64,000 bases of DNA from Planctomycetota bacterium (GCA_029260755.1 JAJDCQ010000167.1:1-64000), one strand, 5' to 3'. Shown: positions 14,725 through 24,316, counted from the stretch's first letter. A program made the numbers and translations. Notes: a model not told the origin generated them from the letters alone.

Positions 14725-17700
14725 TCAGGGCAGATCGATCAGGTCCTCCTCGTCGAGGAAGCCGCGCTCGACGAGGAGGCGGTAGCACGACCGGCGCATC
14801 AGGTCGACGAGCTCGCCGCGCCGCGAGAGGAGCGCCTTCTCGATCCGCTCCCGCCGGGCCGGCTTGATCACCTGATTGATGACGAGCTCGTCGAGGGCAT
14901 CCGAGAGGACGGTCCGCATCGGGTCGTCGTCGAGCGCGCCCGACGGCGCGACGATGCTCGGGAGGCGGTCGCTCGCCGCCCGGCGCGGCGCCCCGTCGTC
15001 GCTCGCGCTGCTCGCCGGCTCGATGTGGATCCGCGCCGAGGGCGGCCGGGGACGCGTCCCGCTCGGCGCGCGCTCCTCCTCGTCCTCGTCGGGGTCGTGC
15101 GTCCGGAACGAGCCCGACGCGACGGGCAGCCGCTCCGACGAGCGCGGCGGCTCGATCCTCGGGACGGGGCGCGGCGGCGTCGCGTCGCGCGGCGTCGGCG
15201 ACCGCCGCGCGTCGGAGTCGTCCTCGGCGGAGTGGAGGAGCGGCCCGATGTCGGGCTCGTCCTCGACGACCGTCTCTCCCCCCTCCTCCTCGAGGGCCAC
15301 GGCGTCGGCCTCGGCCGACGCCTGAAGCGCGGCGAAGTCGGGCGCCGCCACCGCGACGGTGTCGTCGCCGACCGATGACTCCAGCGCCGCGGGGAACCCG
15401 AGGTCGTCCTCGACGATCGTCTCGTGGTCCCCCCGGGACTCCTCGAGATCGCCGCCGGAGCTCTCGGCCGGCGGCTCCTCGGCGGGCTTCGATTCGTCCG
15501 GCGACTCATCCGGCGTCGGGATCGGCGTCCGATCGAGGACCGGCACCGGGATGATCCCCGACGCCGTCCGAGGCGGAGCCGCCCTTCGACGCCGCTTCCA
15601 CCAGCGGTCCCGACCCGCGTCGTCGCCGATCGCCTCGAAGCAGCCCGCCGCCGCGGTCGCGATCGCCGCGGCGAGCTCGTCGTCCTCCTCGAAAGGCTCG
15701 AGGAGCGACCGGGTGAGCTCGCCCCGCCACGACGCGGGCAGCTTCGGGATCGCCCGGAGCAGGCCGCGCACGACGGGGACCGCCGGCAGGCGACCGACCT
15801 GTCGCGTGACCAGCTCGAGCCGGGCGCGGAGCGCGCTCTCGTCCTCTCCGTCGATGATCGCGTGGACGGCCTGCTCGAACGCGTCGGCCGCGGCGCTCGC
15901 GCGCGCTCCGCCGTTCGCGCCCTTCGCGCCGTCGCTCCCGGCGGTCGCGACCCACTCGACGAGGTGCTCGCGGATGAAGTCGGCGTCGCCGCGCGCGGCG
16001 GCGGCGCGCGCGAGGACGAACGCCGCCTCGGAGCCGAGGTCGGCCTCGACCTCACGGAGCGCCTCGCAGCCCGACAGGGAGGCGAGGTCGGCGAGCCCGG
16101 GACAGCCGCTCACCCACAGCGTTCGCAGCTCGGGCAGGCCCGCCAGGCCGGCGAGGCTCGCGAGCCGCGGGCAGCCGCGGAGATCGAGCGACGCGAGCGA
16201 CACCAGGCCGCCGAGCGGATCGACGTCGGCGATCGCCGTCCCCGCGAGGCTCAGGGTCTGCACCGACCGCAGGCCGGCGAGGCGACGGATGTCGGCCAGC
16301 GCCACGCACCCGGTCAGGTCGAGCGAGACGATCCGCGTCATGCCCGCGAGCCCGTTGACGTCGACGAGCGTCTTGCAGGACGACAGGTCGAGCCTCGTCA
16401 GCCGGAGGAGACAGGCCAGCCCGTCGACGTTCTCGAGCGCCTCGCATCCCGACAGATCGAGCGAGGTCAATCGCGCGAGGCCGGCGAGGATGTCGACGTT
16501 CCGGAGCGAGGTCGAGAGCGAGAGGTCGAGGCGGGTGAGCTTCACGAGGCCCGCGACGACCGACGGATCCTCGAGCGACCGGCAGTAGGAGAGGTCGAGC
16601 TCCTCGAGCCCGGTCAGCGACGCCAGCCCGTCGACGCTCCGAAGGGAGCTGCACCAGGAGAGGTCGAGCCGGCGCAGGCGGGTGAGGCCGCGGAGACCGT
16701 CGACGTTCTCGAGTCGGTCGCAACGCGACAGATCGAGGCGACGGAGCTGACCGAGGTCGGTCAGAACGCCGACGTCGCCGATCACCTTGCAGCTCGCGAG
16801 CCCCACCGTCTCGAGCTTGGCGAGCTTCGCGAGGACGCCGACGCCGTCGAGACCGCTCGCGCCGCCGAGCTGGAGCTCGCGCAGCTCGAACAACCCGGCG
16901 AGGACGTCGATCCGACGCACGCCGCGGCAGCCGGTCAGGTCGAGCGATCGCAATCGCGCCAGCCCGGCGATCGGGCCGAGGTCCACGAGCGACGAGCAGT
17001 GGCGCAGCCGGAGCGAGGTGAGCGCCATCAGGCCGCCCAGCCCGTCGATCCGCTCGAGCGCCGAGGCGTGCGAGAGGTCGAGCGACTCGAGCCGGGTGAG
17101 GCGCGCGAGCCCATCGACGTCGGCGAGCTGCGCGCAGTGGCCGAGGTCGAGCTTCGTCAGCCGCCGCAGGCGCGCGAGCGGCGCCGTCGACCGGAGCGCC
17201 TCGCAGTGGCTCAGTGACAGGGTCCGGAGCTTGCGCAGCCCGGAGACGACGCCCGGATCCTCGATCCGCGAGCAGCCGCTCAGGTCGAGCTCGGTCAGGC
17301 CGGTGAGGCTCGAGAGGACCGTCGCCCGCTCGATCGCCTCGCAGTGACTGAGGTCGAGCGTCTCGAGCAGCGTCATCCCCGCGAGCCCGCTCAGGTCGAC
17401 GAGGGCGGAGCAGTCCGGCAGCCGCAGCGAGGTCAGCCGGGTCATCCCGGAGAGGACGTCGAGATCCCGCACCGAGCTCGCGCCGCCCAGCTTGAGCGTC
17501 GTCAGCTTCTCGCACGCGCGCAGCCCCTCGATGTCATCGAGCGCCGGGCAGTCGCTCACGCGCAGCGTCTTGAGCTGTCCCAGCTCGCGGAGGACGTCGA
17601 GGCTCTGGATCGACTCCGAGAACGAGATGTCGAGCGAGGTGAGCCCGGGCAGGCTCGAGAGGCCGCCCGCGTTCTCGCCGCACGGGCAGCGAAGCAGGAC

Positions 17701-18123
17701 CGCGCGCCGGACGTCGGGATGCTCCGGCAGCCCCGCCAGGCTCCCCACGCGAACGGCGACGACGGTGTCGCCCTCGAGGGCGACGTCGCGCAGCCGCGTG
17801 CGCCCGTCGAGCAGCGTGAACAGACGGACCGGGTCGCCCTCGGAGGGCGCGAGGTCGAGGGTGACCTCATCGGCCGCGCCGCGCGCCAGGACCAGCTTCC
17901 CCGCCGTGGCGGTCCCGCCGTCGGGCACCTGACGGACGCGCGTCGCCGCGTCCGCCTCGGTGATCGAGAGCCAGATCGCGCCGGGCGCGGCCGGAAGCGG
18001 CCCGCCCGCTCCGCCCGGGCCGAGCTCGAGGCTTCCCTCGGCGCGGCGGAGACGCAGCCCGACCCCGAGCTCGGCCAGCAGGCCCTGGGACGCGTCGTCG
18101 AGCTCGAAGGTGGTGATCGGCAT
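14725..18123 (-). CDS. Giant leucine-rich-repeat protein, 24 repeats, with disordered acidic tail
   Basis: An 1132-residue protein without signal peptide or membrane helix, so probably cytoplasmic. Residues about 1-150 form an N-terminal domain. Residues about 155-705 hold 24 tandem leucine-rich repeats of almost exactly 23 residues, with the pattern LxxLxxLxxLDLSGCxxLxxvdG; a cysteine or small residue after LDLS forms a ladder. Residues about 705-870 are helical. About 880-1060 is a low-complexity acidic and Pro/Ser-rich linker. A compact helical C-terminus follows (about 1065-1132). LRR solenoids are protein-binding scaffolds, and no enzyme domain was recognised. ATG 18123 starts a sensible sequence (MPITTFELDD); an earlier in-frame ATG at 18273 lies beyond a strong leader hairpin. 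Confidence 0.85.
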   Translation of the reverse strand: MPITTFELDDASQGLLAELGVGLRLRRAEGSLELGPGGAGGPLPAAPGAIWLSITEADAATRVRQVPDGGTATAGKLVLARGAADEVTLDLAPSEGDPVRLFTLLDGRTRLRDVALEGDTVVAVRVGSLAGLPEHPDVRRAVLLRCPCGENAGGLSSLPGLTSLDISFSESIQSLDVLRELGQLKTLRVSDCPALDDIEGLRACEKLTTLKLGGASSVRDLDVLSGMTRLTSLRLPDCSALVDLSGLAGMTLLETLDLSHCEAIERATVLSSLTGLTELDLSGCSRIEDPGVVSGLRKLRTLSLSHCEALRSTAPLARLRRLTKLDLGHCAQLADVDGLARLTRLESLDLSHASALERIDGLGGLMALTSLRLRHCSSLVDLGPIAGLARLRSLDLTGCRGVRRIDVLAGLFELRELQLGGASGLDGVGVLAKLAKLETVGLASCKVIGDVGVLTDLGQLRRLDLSRCDRLENVDGLRGLTRLRRLDLSWCSSLRSVDGLASLTGLEELDLSYCRSLEDPSVVAGLVKLTRLDLSLSTSLRNVDILAGLARLTSLDLSGCEALENVDGLACLLRLTRLDLSSCKTLVDVNGLAGMTRIVSLDLTGCVALADIRRLAGLRSVQTLSLAGTAIADVDPLGGLVSLASLDLRGCPRLASLAGLAGLPELRTLWVSGCPGLADLASLSGCEALREVEADLGSEAAFVLARAAAARGDADFIREHLVEWVATAGSDGAKGANGGARASAAADAFEQAVHAIIDGEDESALRARLELVTRQVGRLPAVPVVRGLLRAIPKLPASWRGELTRSLLEPFEEDDELAAAIATAAAGCFEAIGDDAGRDRWWKRRRRAAPPRTASGIIPVPVLDRTPIPTPDESPDESKPAEEPPAESSGGDLEESRGDHETIVEDDLGFPAALESSVGDDTVAVAAPDFAALQASAEADAVALEEEGGETVVEDEPDIGPLLHSAEDDSDARRSPTPRDATPPRPVPRIEPPRSSERLPVASGSFRTHDPDEDEEERAPSGTRPRPPSARIHIEPASSASDDGAPRRAASDRLPSIVAPSGALDDDPMRTVLSDALDELVINQVIKPARRERIEKALLSRRGELVDLMRRSCYRLLVERGFLDEEDLIDLP
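16008..17661 (-). repeat. 69-bp tandem periodicity encoding leucine-rich repeats
   Basis: Twenty-four units of 69 bases (one 66) encode the LRR solenoid. The most conserved part in DNA is GACCTCTC/GAGAGGTC around LDLS. Unit-to-unit divergence is substantial, so this is old duplication with selection on the protein rather than a recent satellite. Confidence 0.8.
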
Positions 18124-18138
18124 GGATGAGGGTCGACC

Positions 18139-18161
18139 GGACGCGCCGCGCCGGCGCGTCC
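18139..18161 (-). promoter_or_regulatory. Perfect 10-bp hairpin in the leader of the LRR gene
   Basis: GGACGCGCCG, loop CGC, CGGCGCGTCC. It lies 15 bases upstream of the LRR start codon on the minus strand, where it would fold in the mRNA leader and could limit translation. The rest of the 288-base divergent interval (18124-18411) shows no gene. Confidence 0.55.
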
Positions 18162-18411
18162 AGCAAACCCCAGCAGCCGCGATCGGCGCAAGCCCCGTCG
18201 ACCGGGCGATCTCCGACCGGCTCCCACTCGGCGACACGCTGGGCGCTTCTGTCCCGATTCGCCGAGCGGCCAACTGTCTCCGACTGGCGACGCCCCGAGC
18301 CGATCCCTAGTGGAGACCCCCACATCAAGAATCCCCGCATGAGGCCAGCGTTCGGCACCGCGGTTGCGATCTATAGAGCGGAGCAGTGTCTGCCCACAGG
18401 GAGCCCATGGC

Positions 18412-21400
18412 ATGACGACTCACCTCAAGCGGCGTTCGGATCGAGGCGTGGCGCTGGCCGTATCGGTCGCGGTGCTCGCCCTCCTGTTCATCATGGCCGT
18501 GGTCTTCATGCAGACCACGCGCATCGAGCGCATGGCGGCCGCCAACCTGGTCGAGCAGGCGCGGGCCGAGATGGCCGCCGAGGCCGGGCTCCACTGGGCC
18601 GTCGGACAGCTCCAGCAAGAAGCGCTGGCCGACAACCTCGACGGCCCCCTCGCCGGCGCCAACGCCGAGGCCTGGGCCTTCCCCCACGGCCAGGACCTCG
18701 TGACCGCCAACCAGGTCAGCTGGGACAGCGCGTTCACCGGTCCGCTCGCGGGTCCGGTCGCGGCCAGCCTCACCCCGCTCCGCAAGAGCGGCGTCGTCGG
18801 CGGGACGTTCGTCGCCGAGGGCGACCACTTCCTCCTCAAGGTCGTCGACGTGGCGAGCCAGCTCGACGTGAACGGCCGCCAGCAGAGCCTGACGGGCATG
18901 CTCAGCGTCCTCGGCGCCCAGATCGAGGCCGACACGGGCGCGGCGAACCCGCTCCCCGCGGGCGAGGCCGGCCAGCTGATCCAGTTCCGCGACGGACTGC
19001 CCCAGGGCATGTTCACGAGCAAGAACGACCTCCTCGACGGGATCCGGACCCTCAACACCGTCGCCGACGAGGCCGAGGCGCAGCGCCGCCTCGCCCTCCT
19101 CTCCGACTACGTCTCGATCCACGGCTGGCGCGACGTCACCCTCGCCCAGCCCGAGGACGACGACACGACGGTCCCGCGCGACTCGTTCACGTTCGAGGGA
19201 ATCGGCCGCAGCCCGGTCAACCTCAACACCGCGCCGAAGCCCGTCCTCGTCGCGATCCTGGCCGGCCTCGGCGGCCGCAGCCTCGCCGTGGCGAACGTCG
19301 GCACGATCGCCACGTCCGCGACCGTCAACGGCGTCGACTCGATCCCCGGCCTCGGCACCGACCGGGCGCAGCTCGAGCGCGTCGACGGCGTCTTCGCCGA
19401 CACCGAGCTCGTCAGCCTCGACGACGCCCGCGCGATCGCCGACGCCATCATCGCCGTCCGCGACACGACCCCGTTCACCACGTTCGAGCGCCTGCGCGTC
19501 GAGCTGGTGACCCTCGCCACCGACGGCACGATCAGCGACTACCAGGCGAGCGTGATCTTCTCGAACTTCCTCCCCTCGGAGGTCCTCAACGACCACAACC
19601 CCGACCGGTTCATCCGCCTCGTCGGCGTCCAGAAGAGCGACCTCTTCTACCGGGCGCCGTCCTCGACGGTCCAGCTCCCCTCGGGCACGACCGAGGCGTG
19701 CTTCTCGTCGATGGGCTTCTACGAGATCCAGTCGATCGGCCGCGTGATGGACCAGCGCGCCCAGATCCAGGCCGAGGCCGAGGTCGCGGCGGTCGTCAAG
19801 GTGTTCGACGTCGTCCGTCACACCTCGCAGGACCACTTCGTCGGCGCGATCGACCTCGCGACCGGCACCGACTTCTCCGACCTCGACGTCGAGCTCTTCC
19901 CCGAGCCCCTCAACCAGGGCGTCTCGGCGAACCTCGGCGTCGGCCTCGTCTCGTGGCGCGCATCCGAGACCGACGTCCTCGGCGCCCTCACGATGGAGGC
20001 CGACTTCATCGACGACCTCGGTCACCGGCCCGACTCGACCGACGCCGTCACCTCGACGGGCAAGGTGGTCGCGAGCGTGACGGGCGGCGGCGGCGACCTC
20101 GCCCCCGACGGGATGCTGAGCTTCCGCACCCGCGGACGGCAGATCAACTTCGACCCGGCCGTCGTCGAGAAGGCGCTCGGCTCGGCCGAGTTCTTCGTCA
20201 AGCTGATGACCGAGCCGGAGGAGGGCACCGACGAGGTGCTCTTCTACGCCAGCCGCAGCTTCGCGGAGCTCGGTCTGGCCGCCGGCGTGACCGACCAGGG
20301 CGTCGCCCACAAGATCGAGCGGTTCGGCGACAAGATCGTCAGCACGCGGTTCTTCTGGACCAACCCGGGCGCGGCCCGCCACCCGGCGATCCCGAACCCG
20401 ATCCCCTTCGACTTCGACCCCGACGACCCGGCCCAGAACCCGGTCGTCTACACCGAGGTCGTCGGCGACATCGGTCCGGGCGGCCTCGGCTGGAAGGCCG
20501 GCGAGTGGCACCACGTCGCGATCACCTGGAGCGACCTGGCCGGCGCCGGCAGCCCGTCGCCGACCCTCCAGGAGCTCTTCCTCGACGGCGAGCGGCAGGG
20601 CGGCTTCGACGCGGCCGGCGTCCCGCAGGACGCCGCCTTCCGCCTCCGCGCGGTCGAGGTCGAGACGACCGTCAACGAGTTCACCCAGACGACGTCCTCC
20701 TCGAGCGAGTCGACCTCGACGATCACCCACACCTTCTCGACGGCGGGTTACGACTGGGACGGCGGCGAGGACATCTTCCCCGACCTCCAGCTCCTCGGCG
20801 CGACCGACACGAACGGCGACGGCTTCCCCGAGTTCCCGATCGACCTCGACTGGGACGGCAACCCGGACTTCATGTTCGACCTCGCCAACCCGCAGCTCCC
20901 GATGGACTTCGACTACGACGGCGTGGTCGATCAGGTCCTCGATCCGAACGACCCGAACATGGTTCTCGAAGTGGTCGCCTACGGCGAGGGCTGGCTCGTC
21001 CCCCTCGAGATGGAGCTCCAGTGGGGGAACACGGTCGAGGACATCGAGTCGTGGGGCGGCATGATCTACGAGTTCAGCCTCGCCGACCCGCAGATCCCGT
21101 TCGACTTCGACTGGGACGGCGTGCCCGACCAGTGGGTCACGCCCGACGACGAGTTCATCGACTACGACTGGGATGGCGACGGCGTCGTCGACTGGCAGGA
21201 GCCGAACGACTGGCGCTTCGGTCCCTACGGCATCCCGTGGGACCTCGTGTGGAACATCAACGGGCTGTGGCAGGCGATGTCGGACACGTCCGGCTACGGC
21301 TCGGCCTGGATCTACGGCGACAACGGTGAGGTCGTCGTGATCGGCGACACCGTCGACGACCTCGTGGGCGTGAACCTCGACTCGACGCTCGAGCAGCAGG

Positions 21401-22143
21401 TCGTGACGACGACGACGACCACGAACATCCGAAACGTCACCCAGATCATCAAGAACTTCGAGATCACCCGCGTCATGCTCCGCACCCACGACGCGGGCGA
21501 GTTCGTCGAGCTCGGCGGCTACAGCTACACGCCGAGCGAAGACGTCTCGGTCGTCCGCACCGGCCAGCGAACGGGCGCCGGCGTCCAGGAGCGCTTCACG
21601 AACGCGACCTTCGACGACCTCCGCGTCTACTCCGACGTGGTCGACTTCGACGGCGTCGCCCAGGCGGAGAAGGCCCGCTACGCGGCCGACTCGGCCGTCT
21701 TCCCGGCCACGATCACCGGTCGGATGACGTTCCCGCGCGGCGTCCGCGTCGGCACCGTGACCGCGACCGTCCTGTACCCGGAGATCGGCGACGACGACGT
21801 CGACCCGGCGACGATCGACGAGATCACCGACGTCCTCGAGATGCGGGCGATCTACGGAGCGGGCGCCGGCGACGTGCCGAGCCTTCCGTTCGACGTGACC
21901 GACCAGCCGATGATGGGCAACGCGCAGGCGAGCCTCGCCCCCGAGGATCCGTTCTTCGGCGGCCCGGTCGCCAGCGGGACGCCCAACCCGCGGACGGCCA
22001 CCGGCGAGCTGTTCTACGCCTTCCAGTGGAAGGGCCTCGATGTCGCCGACTACTGGAAGAAGAACGGCCACGAGGCACCGTTCGCCCTCCTCGAGGTGAC
22101 GGCGACCGCGGTCGGTTCGCCGGTCTTCCTCGACCGCCGCTAG
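18412..22143 (+). CDS. GspK-like minor pseudopilin with LamG-type and Asp-rich calcium-binding regions
   Basis: A 1243-residue protein. The N-terminus is a type IV pilin-like signal: basic residues, a G12/V13 prepilin-peptidase site, then a hydrophobic helix (about 13-33). Like GspK pseudopilins it lacks the usual Glu at mature position 5. A GspK helix-hairpin-helix motif is present (VNLNTAPKPVLVAIL, about 269-284). Unlike the roughly 320-residue classical GspK, it continues with a concanavalin/LamG-like segment (about 540-760, GEWHHVAITWS), Asp-rich DFDWDGVPDQ-type calcium-loop repeats (about 777-940), and a further beta-rich region. It has AGGGAG at 18398-18403. It is probably exposed at the tip of a secretion or pilus-like fibre. 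It opens the exported-protein cluster. Confidence 0.82.
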   Translation: MTTHLKRRSDRGVALAVSVAVLALLFIMAVVFMQTTRIERMAAANLVEQARAEMAAEAGLHWAVGQLQQEALADNLDGPLAGANAEAWAFPHGQDLVTANQVSWDSAFTGPLAGPVAASLTPLRKSGVVGGTFVAEGDHFLLKVVDVASQLDVNGRQQSLTGMLSVLGAQIEADTGAANPLPAGEAGQLIQFRDGLPQGMFTSKNDLLDGIRTLNTVADEAEAQRRLALLSDYVSIHGWRDVTLAQPEDDDTTVPRDSFTFEGIGRSPVNLNTAPKPVLVAILAGLGGRSLAVANVGTIATSATVNGVDSIPGLGTDRAQLERVDGVFADTELVSLDDARAIADAIIAVRDTTPFTTFERLRVELVTLATDGTISDYQASVIFSNFLPSEVLNDHNPDRFIRLVGVQKSDLFYRAPSSTVQLPSGTTEACFSSMGFYEIQSIGRVMDQRAQIQAEAEVAAVVKVFDVVRHTSQDHFVGAIDLATGTDFSDLDVELFPEPLNQGVSANLGVGLVSWRASETDVLGALTMEADFIDDLGHRPDSTDAVTSTGKVVASVTGGGGDLAPDGMLSFRTRGRQINFDPAVVEKALGSAEFFVKLMTEPEEGTDEVLFYASRSFAELGLAAGVTDQGVAHKIERFGDKIVSTRFFWTNPGAARHPAIPNPIPFDFDPDDPAQNPVVYTEVVGDIGPGGLGWKAGEWHHVAITWSDLAGAGSPSPTLQELFLDGERQGGFDAAGVPQDAAFRLRAVEVETTVNEFTQTTSSSSESTSTITHTFSTAGYDWDGGEDIFPDLQLLGATDTNGDGFPEFPIDLDWDGNPDFMFDLANPQLPMDFDYDGVVDQVLDPNDPNMVLEVVAYGEGWLVPLEMELQWGNTVEDIESWGGMIYEFSLADPQIPFDFDWDGVPDQWVTPDDEFIDYDWDGDGVVDWQEPNDWRFGPYGIPWDLVWNINGLWQAMSDTSGYGSAWIYGDNGEVVVIGDTVDDLVGVNLDSTLEQQVVTTTTTTNIRNVTQIIKNFEITRVMLRTHDAGEFVELGGYSYTPSEDVSVVRTGQRTGAGVQERFTNATFDDLRVYSDVVDFDGVAQAEKARYAADSAVFPATITGRMTFPRGVRVGTVTATVLYPEIGDDDVDPATIDEITDVLEMRAIYGAGAGDVPSLPFDVTDQPMMGNAQASLAPEDPFFGGPVASGTPNPRTATGELFYAFQWKGLDVADYWKKNGHEAPFALLEVTATAVGSPVFLDRR

Positions 22144-22174
22144 ACTCGACCCAGGAGACGATCCGGAACCGGAC

Positions 22175-23800
22175 ATGACCACCTCTCGGACCATTCCGCT
22201 CGCCGCCGCCGCGCTCGCGCTCGGGTCGATCCTGACCCTGACGCCGGGCCTGGCGCGGGACGACGAGGCTCCGTCCGAGCTCGAGGCGTCGGTCCTCGAG
22301 GTGACCAAGGCGGAGACGTTCGCCGACGAGGACGGCGTCGTCGTCGCGATCGAGGGGGCGGCCGACGTCCCCGACGGCGTCGTGGTCCAGGTGGGCATCG
22401 AGTTCGCGGGCAAGGTCGGTCACCGCACCAGCACCGAGATCGTCGGCAAGCGATTCAAGCTCTCGATCCGCGGCGCGGGCGAGGTCATCCCGGGCGACTA
22501 CGTCCTGGCGGTCGCCCTCGCGGCCACCCAGCCCCGGCGCGTCCTCGACGCGATCCCGGAGAACCGCCGAGCGTCGCTCGGCAAGGTCGTCGAGAAGAAG
22601 GTCCACCTCGGCAACCCCGAGGAGAAGGCCGAGCTCGAGAAGGCGGTCCGGCGCAAGTTCAACGACCTCCTCGAGGAGGCGCGCGCGATCTACCTCGGCC
22701 TCGCCCAGTACGAGAGCTACTTTCACTTCGAGCTCGTCGTCCGGATGATCGAGCAGTCGACCGAGGACTTCGAGCAGGGGCGCCCGGTGCCCGATCGGGT
22801 CGACCCGCGCCGCCTCCGCACGATGCGGACGAACTGGGAGAACGCGACCGAGGAGCTCTGGGGGCTGCGCTTCAAGAACCTCCGCTACGACTGGAAGCAG
22901 TATCAGTCGGCGGTCTTCATGTCGCCCTACCCCGAGGCGGTCGCCGCCTACGAGGCGCTCCTCGACGGACTGACCCAGTGGTACGCCGTCTCGGCGGGCG
23001 CCCTCAACGCGGAGATGGGCCTCGAGCCGCCCGAGGAGCTCGCCGGGTCGAACAAGAACCTCGACCGGCGCCAGCTCTACCGGCACGTCAAGGCCCTCGC
23101 CCAGAGCGTCTACGAGTCGCTCGGCGCGACGGTCATGCCGCAGTGGGAGCCGTTCGACGTCGCCGTCGCCGAGGAGGGCCGACTCCTCCCCGACGGGCGC
23201 ACCTACGAGTCCTACGTCGCCAAGTTCCGGGTCGCCCTCCCCGGTCCGCAGTGGCAGTACGACTTCAAGAACCGCCCCCATCCGAGCACGCGCCTCCGGA
23301 TGCTGCCGCTGCGCAAGGACCCCAAGGAGCTCCGGGCGATCATCGCGGTCGAGGTGACCGACTTCCCGGGCGCCGAGTCGATGGAAGACCTCGCCCGCCT
23401 CGCGAAGCTCGCCGAGCCGCGCCGCTTCTCGAACTTCAAGGAGATCAAGGTCGAGGACATCAGGGCGCCCGACCCCACGATGCCCGGCGGGAAGCGCCCC
23501 GGCGTCAACGCGCTGTTCACGACTCAGGCTGGCGAGGGCCCGATCTTCTGGGTCCGCCACTACCAGCTCTTCTGCCGCTGGTTCAAGCGCGTCTACTCCC
23601 TCGTCTGCATCGTCCCCGAGGGGGGCGAGAAGGAGTTCGAGCGACAGTTCGAGAACGCGTGCCGGTCGTTCCGAATCCTGGACGCTCCCGCCTTCCAGAA
23701 GTTCAAGGCGGAGGAGCTCCGCCGGATTCGCGATCGGAACGAGAAGGGCGGACCCCTTCTGACGCCCGAGGAGATCGAGAAGGGCATCAAGAAGCGCTGA
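22175..23800 (+). CDS. Secreted protein of unknown function, paralogue of 25965-27521
   Basis: A 541-residue protein with a signal peptide (about 1-28). Residues about 40-125 form a beta-rich domain (EFAGKVG...GDYVLAVALAATQPRR). A helical middle section contains YPEAVAAYEALLDGLTQWY, and a C-terminal alpha/beta domain (about 350-510) carries YESYVAKFRVALP and RPHPSTRLRM. The same order of domains and many of the same residues occur in the protein encoded at 25965-27521. No known family was recognised. It follows the pseudopilin by 31 bases and is probably cotranscribed. Export to periplasm or surface is inferred from the signal peptide. Confidence 0.85.
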   Translation: MTTSRTIPLAAAALALGSILTLTPGLARDDEAPSELEASVLEVTKAETFADEDGVVVAIEGAADVPDGVVVQVGIEFAGKVGHRTSTEIVGKRFKLSIRGAGEVIPGDYVLAVALAATQPRRVLDAIPENRRASLGKVVEKKVHLGNPEEKAELEKAVRRKFNDLLEEARAIYLGLAQYESYFHFELVVRMIEQSTEDFEQGRPVPDRVDPRRLRTMRTNWENATEELWGLRFKNLRYDWKQYQSAVFMSPYPEAVAAYEALLDGLTQWYAVSAGALNAEMGLEPPEELAGSNKNLDRRQLYRHVKALAQSVYESLGATVMPQWEPFDVAVAEEGRLLPDGRTYESYVAKFRVALPGPQWQYDFKNRPHPSTRLRMLPLRKDPKELRAIIAVEVTDFPGAESMEDLARLAKLAEPRRFSNFKEIKVEDIRAPDPTMPGGKRPGVNALFTTQAGEGPIFWVRHYQLFCRWFKRVYSLVCIVPEGGEKEFERQFENACRSFRILDAPAFQKFKAEELRRIRDRNEKGGPLLTPEEIEKGIKKR

Positions 23801-23882
23801 CCGAGACACCAGAGACAACGGCACCGCGGCGCAGGGCCGACGGTCGCCAGGAACCACCACCAGTTCTTCCGGAGGATAGGCT

Positions 23883-24251
23883 ATGAAGAAGGTTGTCATC
23901 GGAGTCATGAGCGTGCTGCTCGTGTGTCTCCCGCTGGCGACGGCGCAGGCGTGCGAGACGCACGGCCTGGTGAACGCCGCGTCGGCGTTCCTGCTGTGGG
24001 GAAGCGATGGACCGACTGACGGGTTCACCTATCAGTTCGACCATCACTCCTTCCAGATCACCGCTCCGAACGGCAACACGTTCGGTCCGGTGAGCACCGG
24101 CGCGAGCGACGAGATCACGCCGAACATGAGCGACATCGAGGATTGGTTCGAGGCCAACATCGGCGTCGCGACCGAGGTCGACGAGTCGACCGTCGAGACC
24201 GACGAAGAGCAGCACGAGCAGGGCGAGGACATGTCGGACTACTTCGGCTAG
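23883..24251 (+). CDS. Small secreted acidic protein of unknown function
   Basis: A 122-residue protein with a strong signal peptide (MKKVVIGVMSVLLVCLPLATAQA) and an excellent GGAGG ribosome site at 23871-23875. The mature part is short, with one cysteine near the new N-terminus, then Gly/Phe/His-rich sequence (FTYQFDHHSFQITAPNGN). The tail is very acidic (about residues 98-122: VETDEEQHEQGEDMSDYFG). Codon use is less GC-biased than in neighbours, suggesting high expression or a different history. No family was recognised. It sits between two secreted paralogues. A hairpin at 24289-24316 may end its transcript. Confidence 0.82.
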   Translation: MKKVVIGVMSVLLVCLPLATAQACETHGLVNAASAFLLWGSDGPTDGFTYQFDHHSFQITAPNGNTFGPVSTGASDEITPNMSDIEDWFEANIGVATEVDESTVETDEEQHEQGEDMSDYFG

Positions 24252-24288
24252 ACCGACCCACGCTCCGCAATCATGAGCTCATGACGAT

Positions 24289-24316
24289 CGGCCTTCCTCG
24301 TGCGCGGGGAAGGCCG
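24289..24316 (+). terminator. Hairpin downstream of the small secreted protein gene
   Basis: CGGCCTTCC (24289-24297) pairs with GGAAGGCCG (24308-24316) around a 10-base loop. There is no T-run. It may attenuate transcription between the small protein gene and the PDZ gene, boosting the former. Confidence 0.45.

Noticed and set aside
16008-17661. CRISPR-like periodic repeats
   Set aside because: The 69-base units are diverged, contiguous and in frame, with no constant direct repeat or spacers; they encode leucine-rich repeats.
18325-22413. 1362-codon open frame on the minus strand
   Set aside because: It lies antisense to the pseudopilin gene, whose domains are clear. The translated product is Asp/Val/Arg-rich without any recognisable fold.
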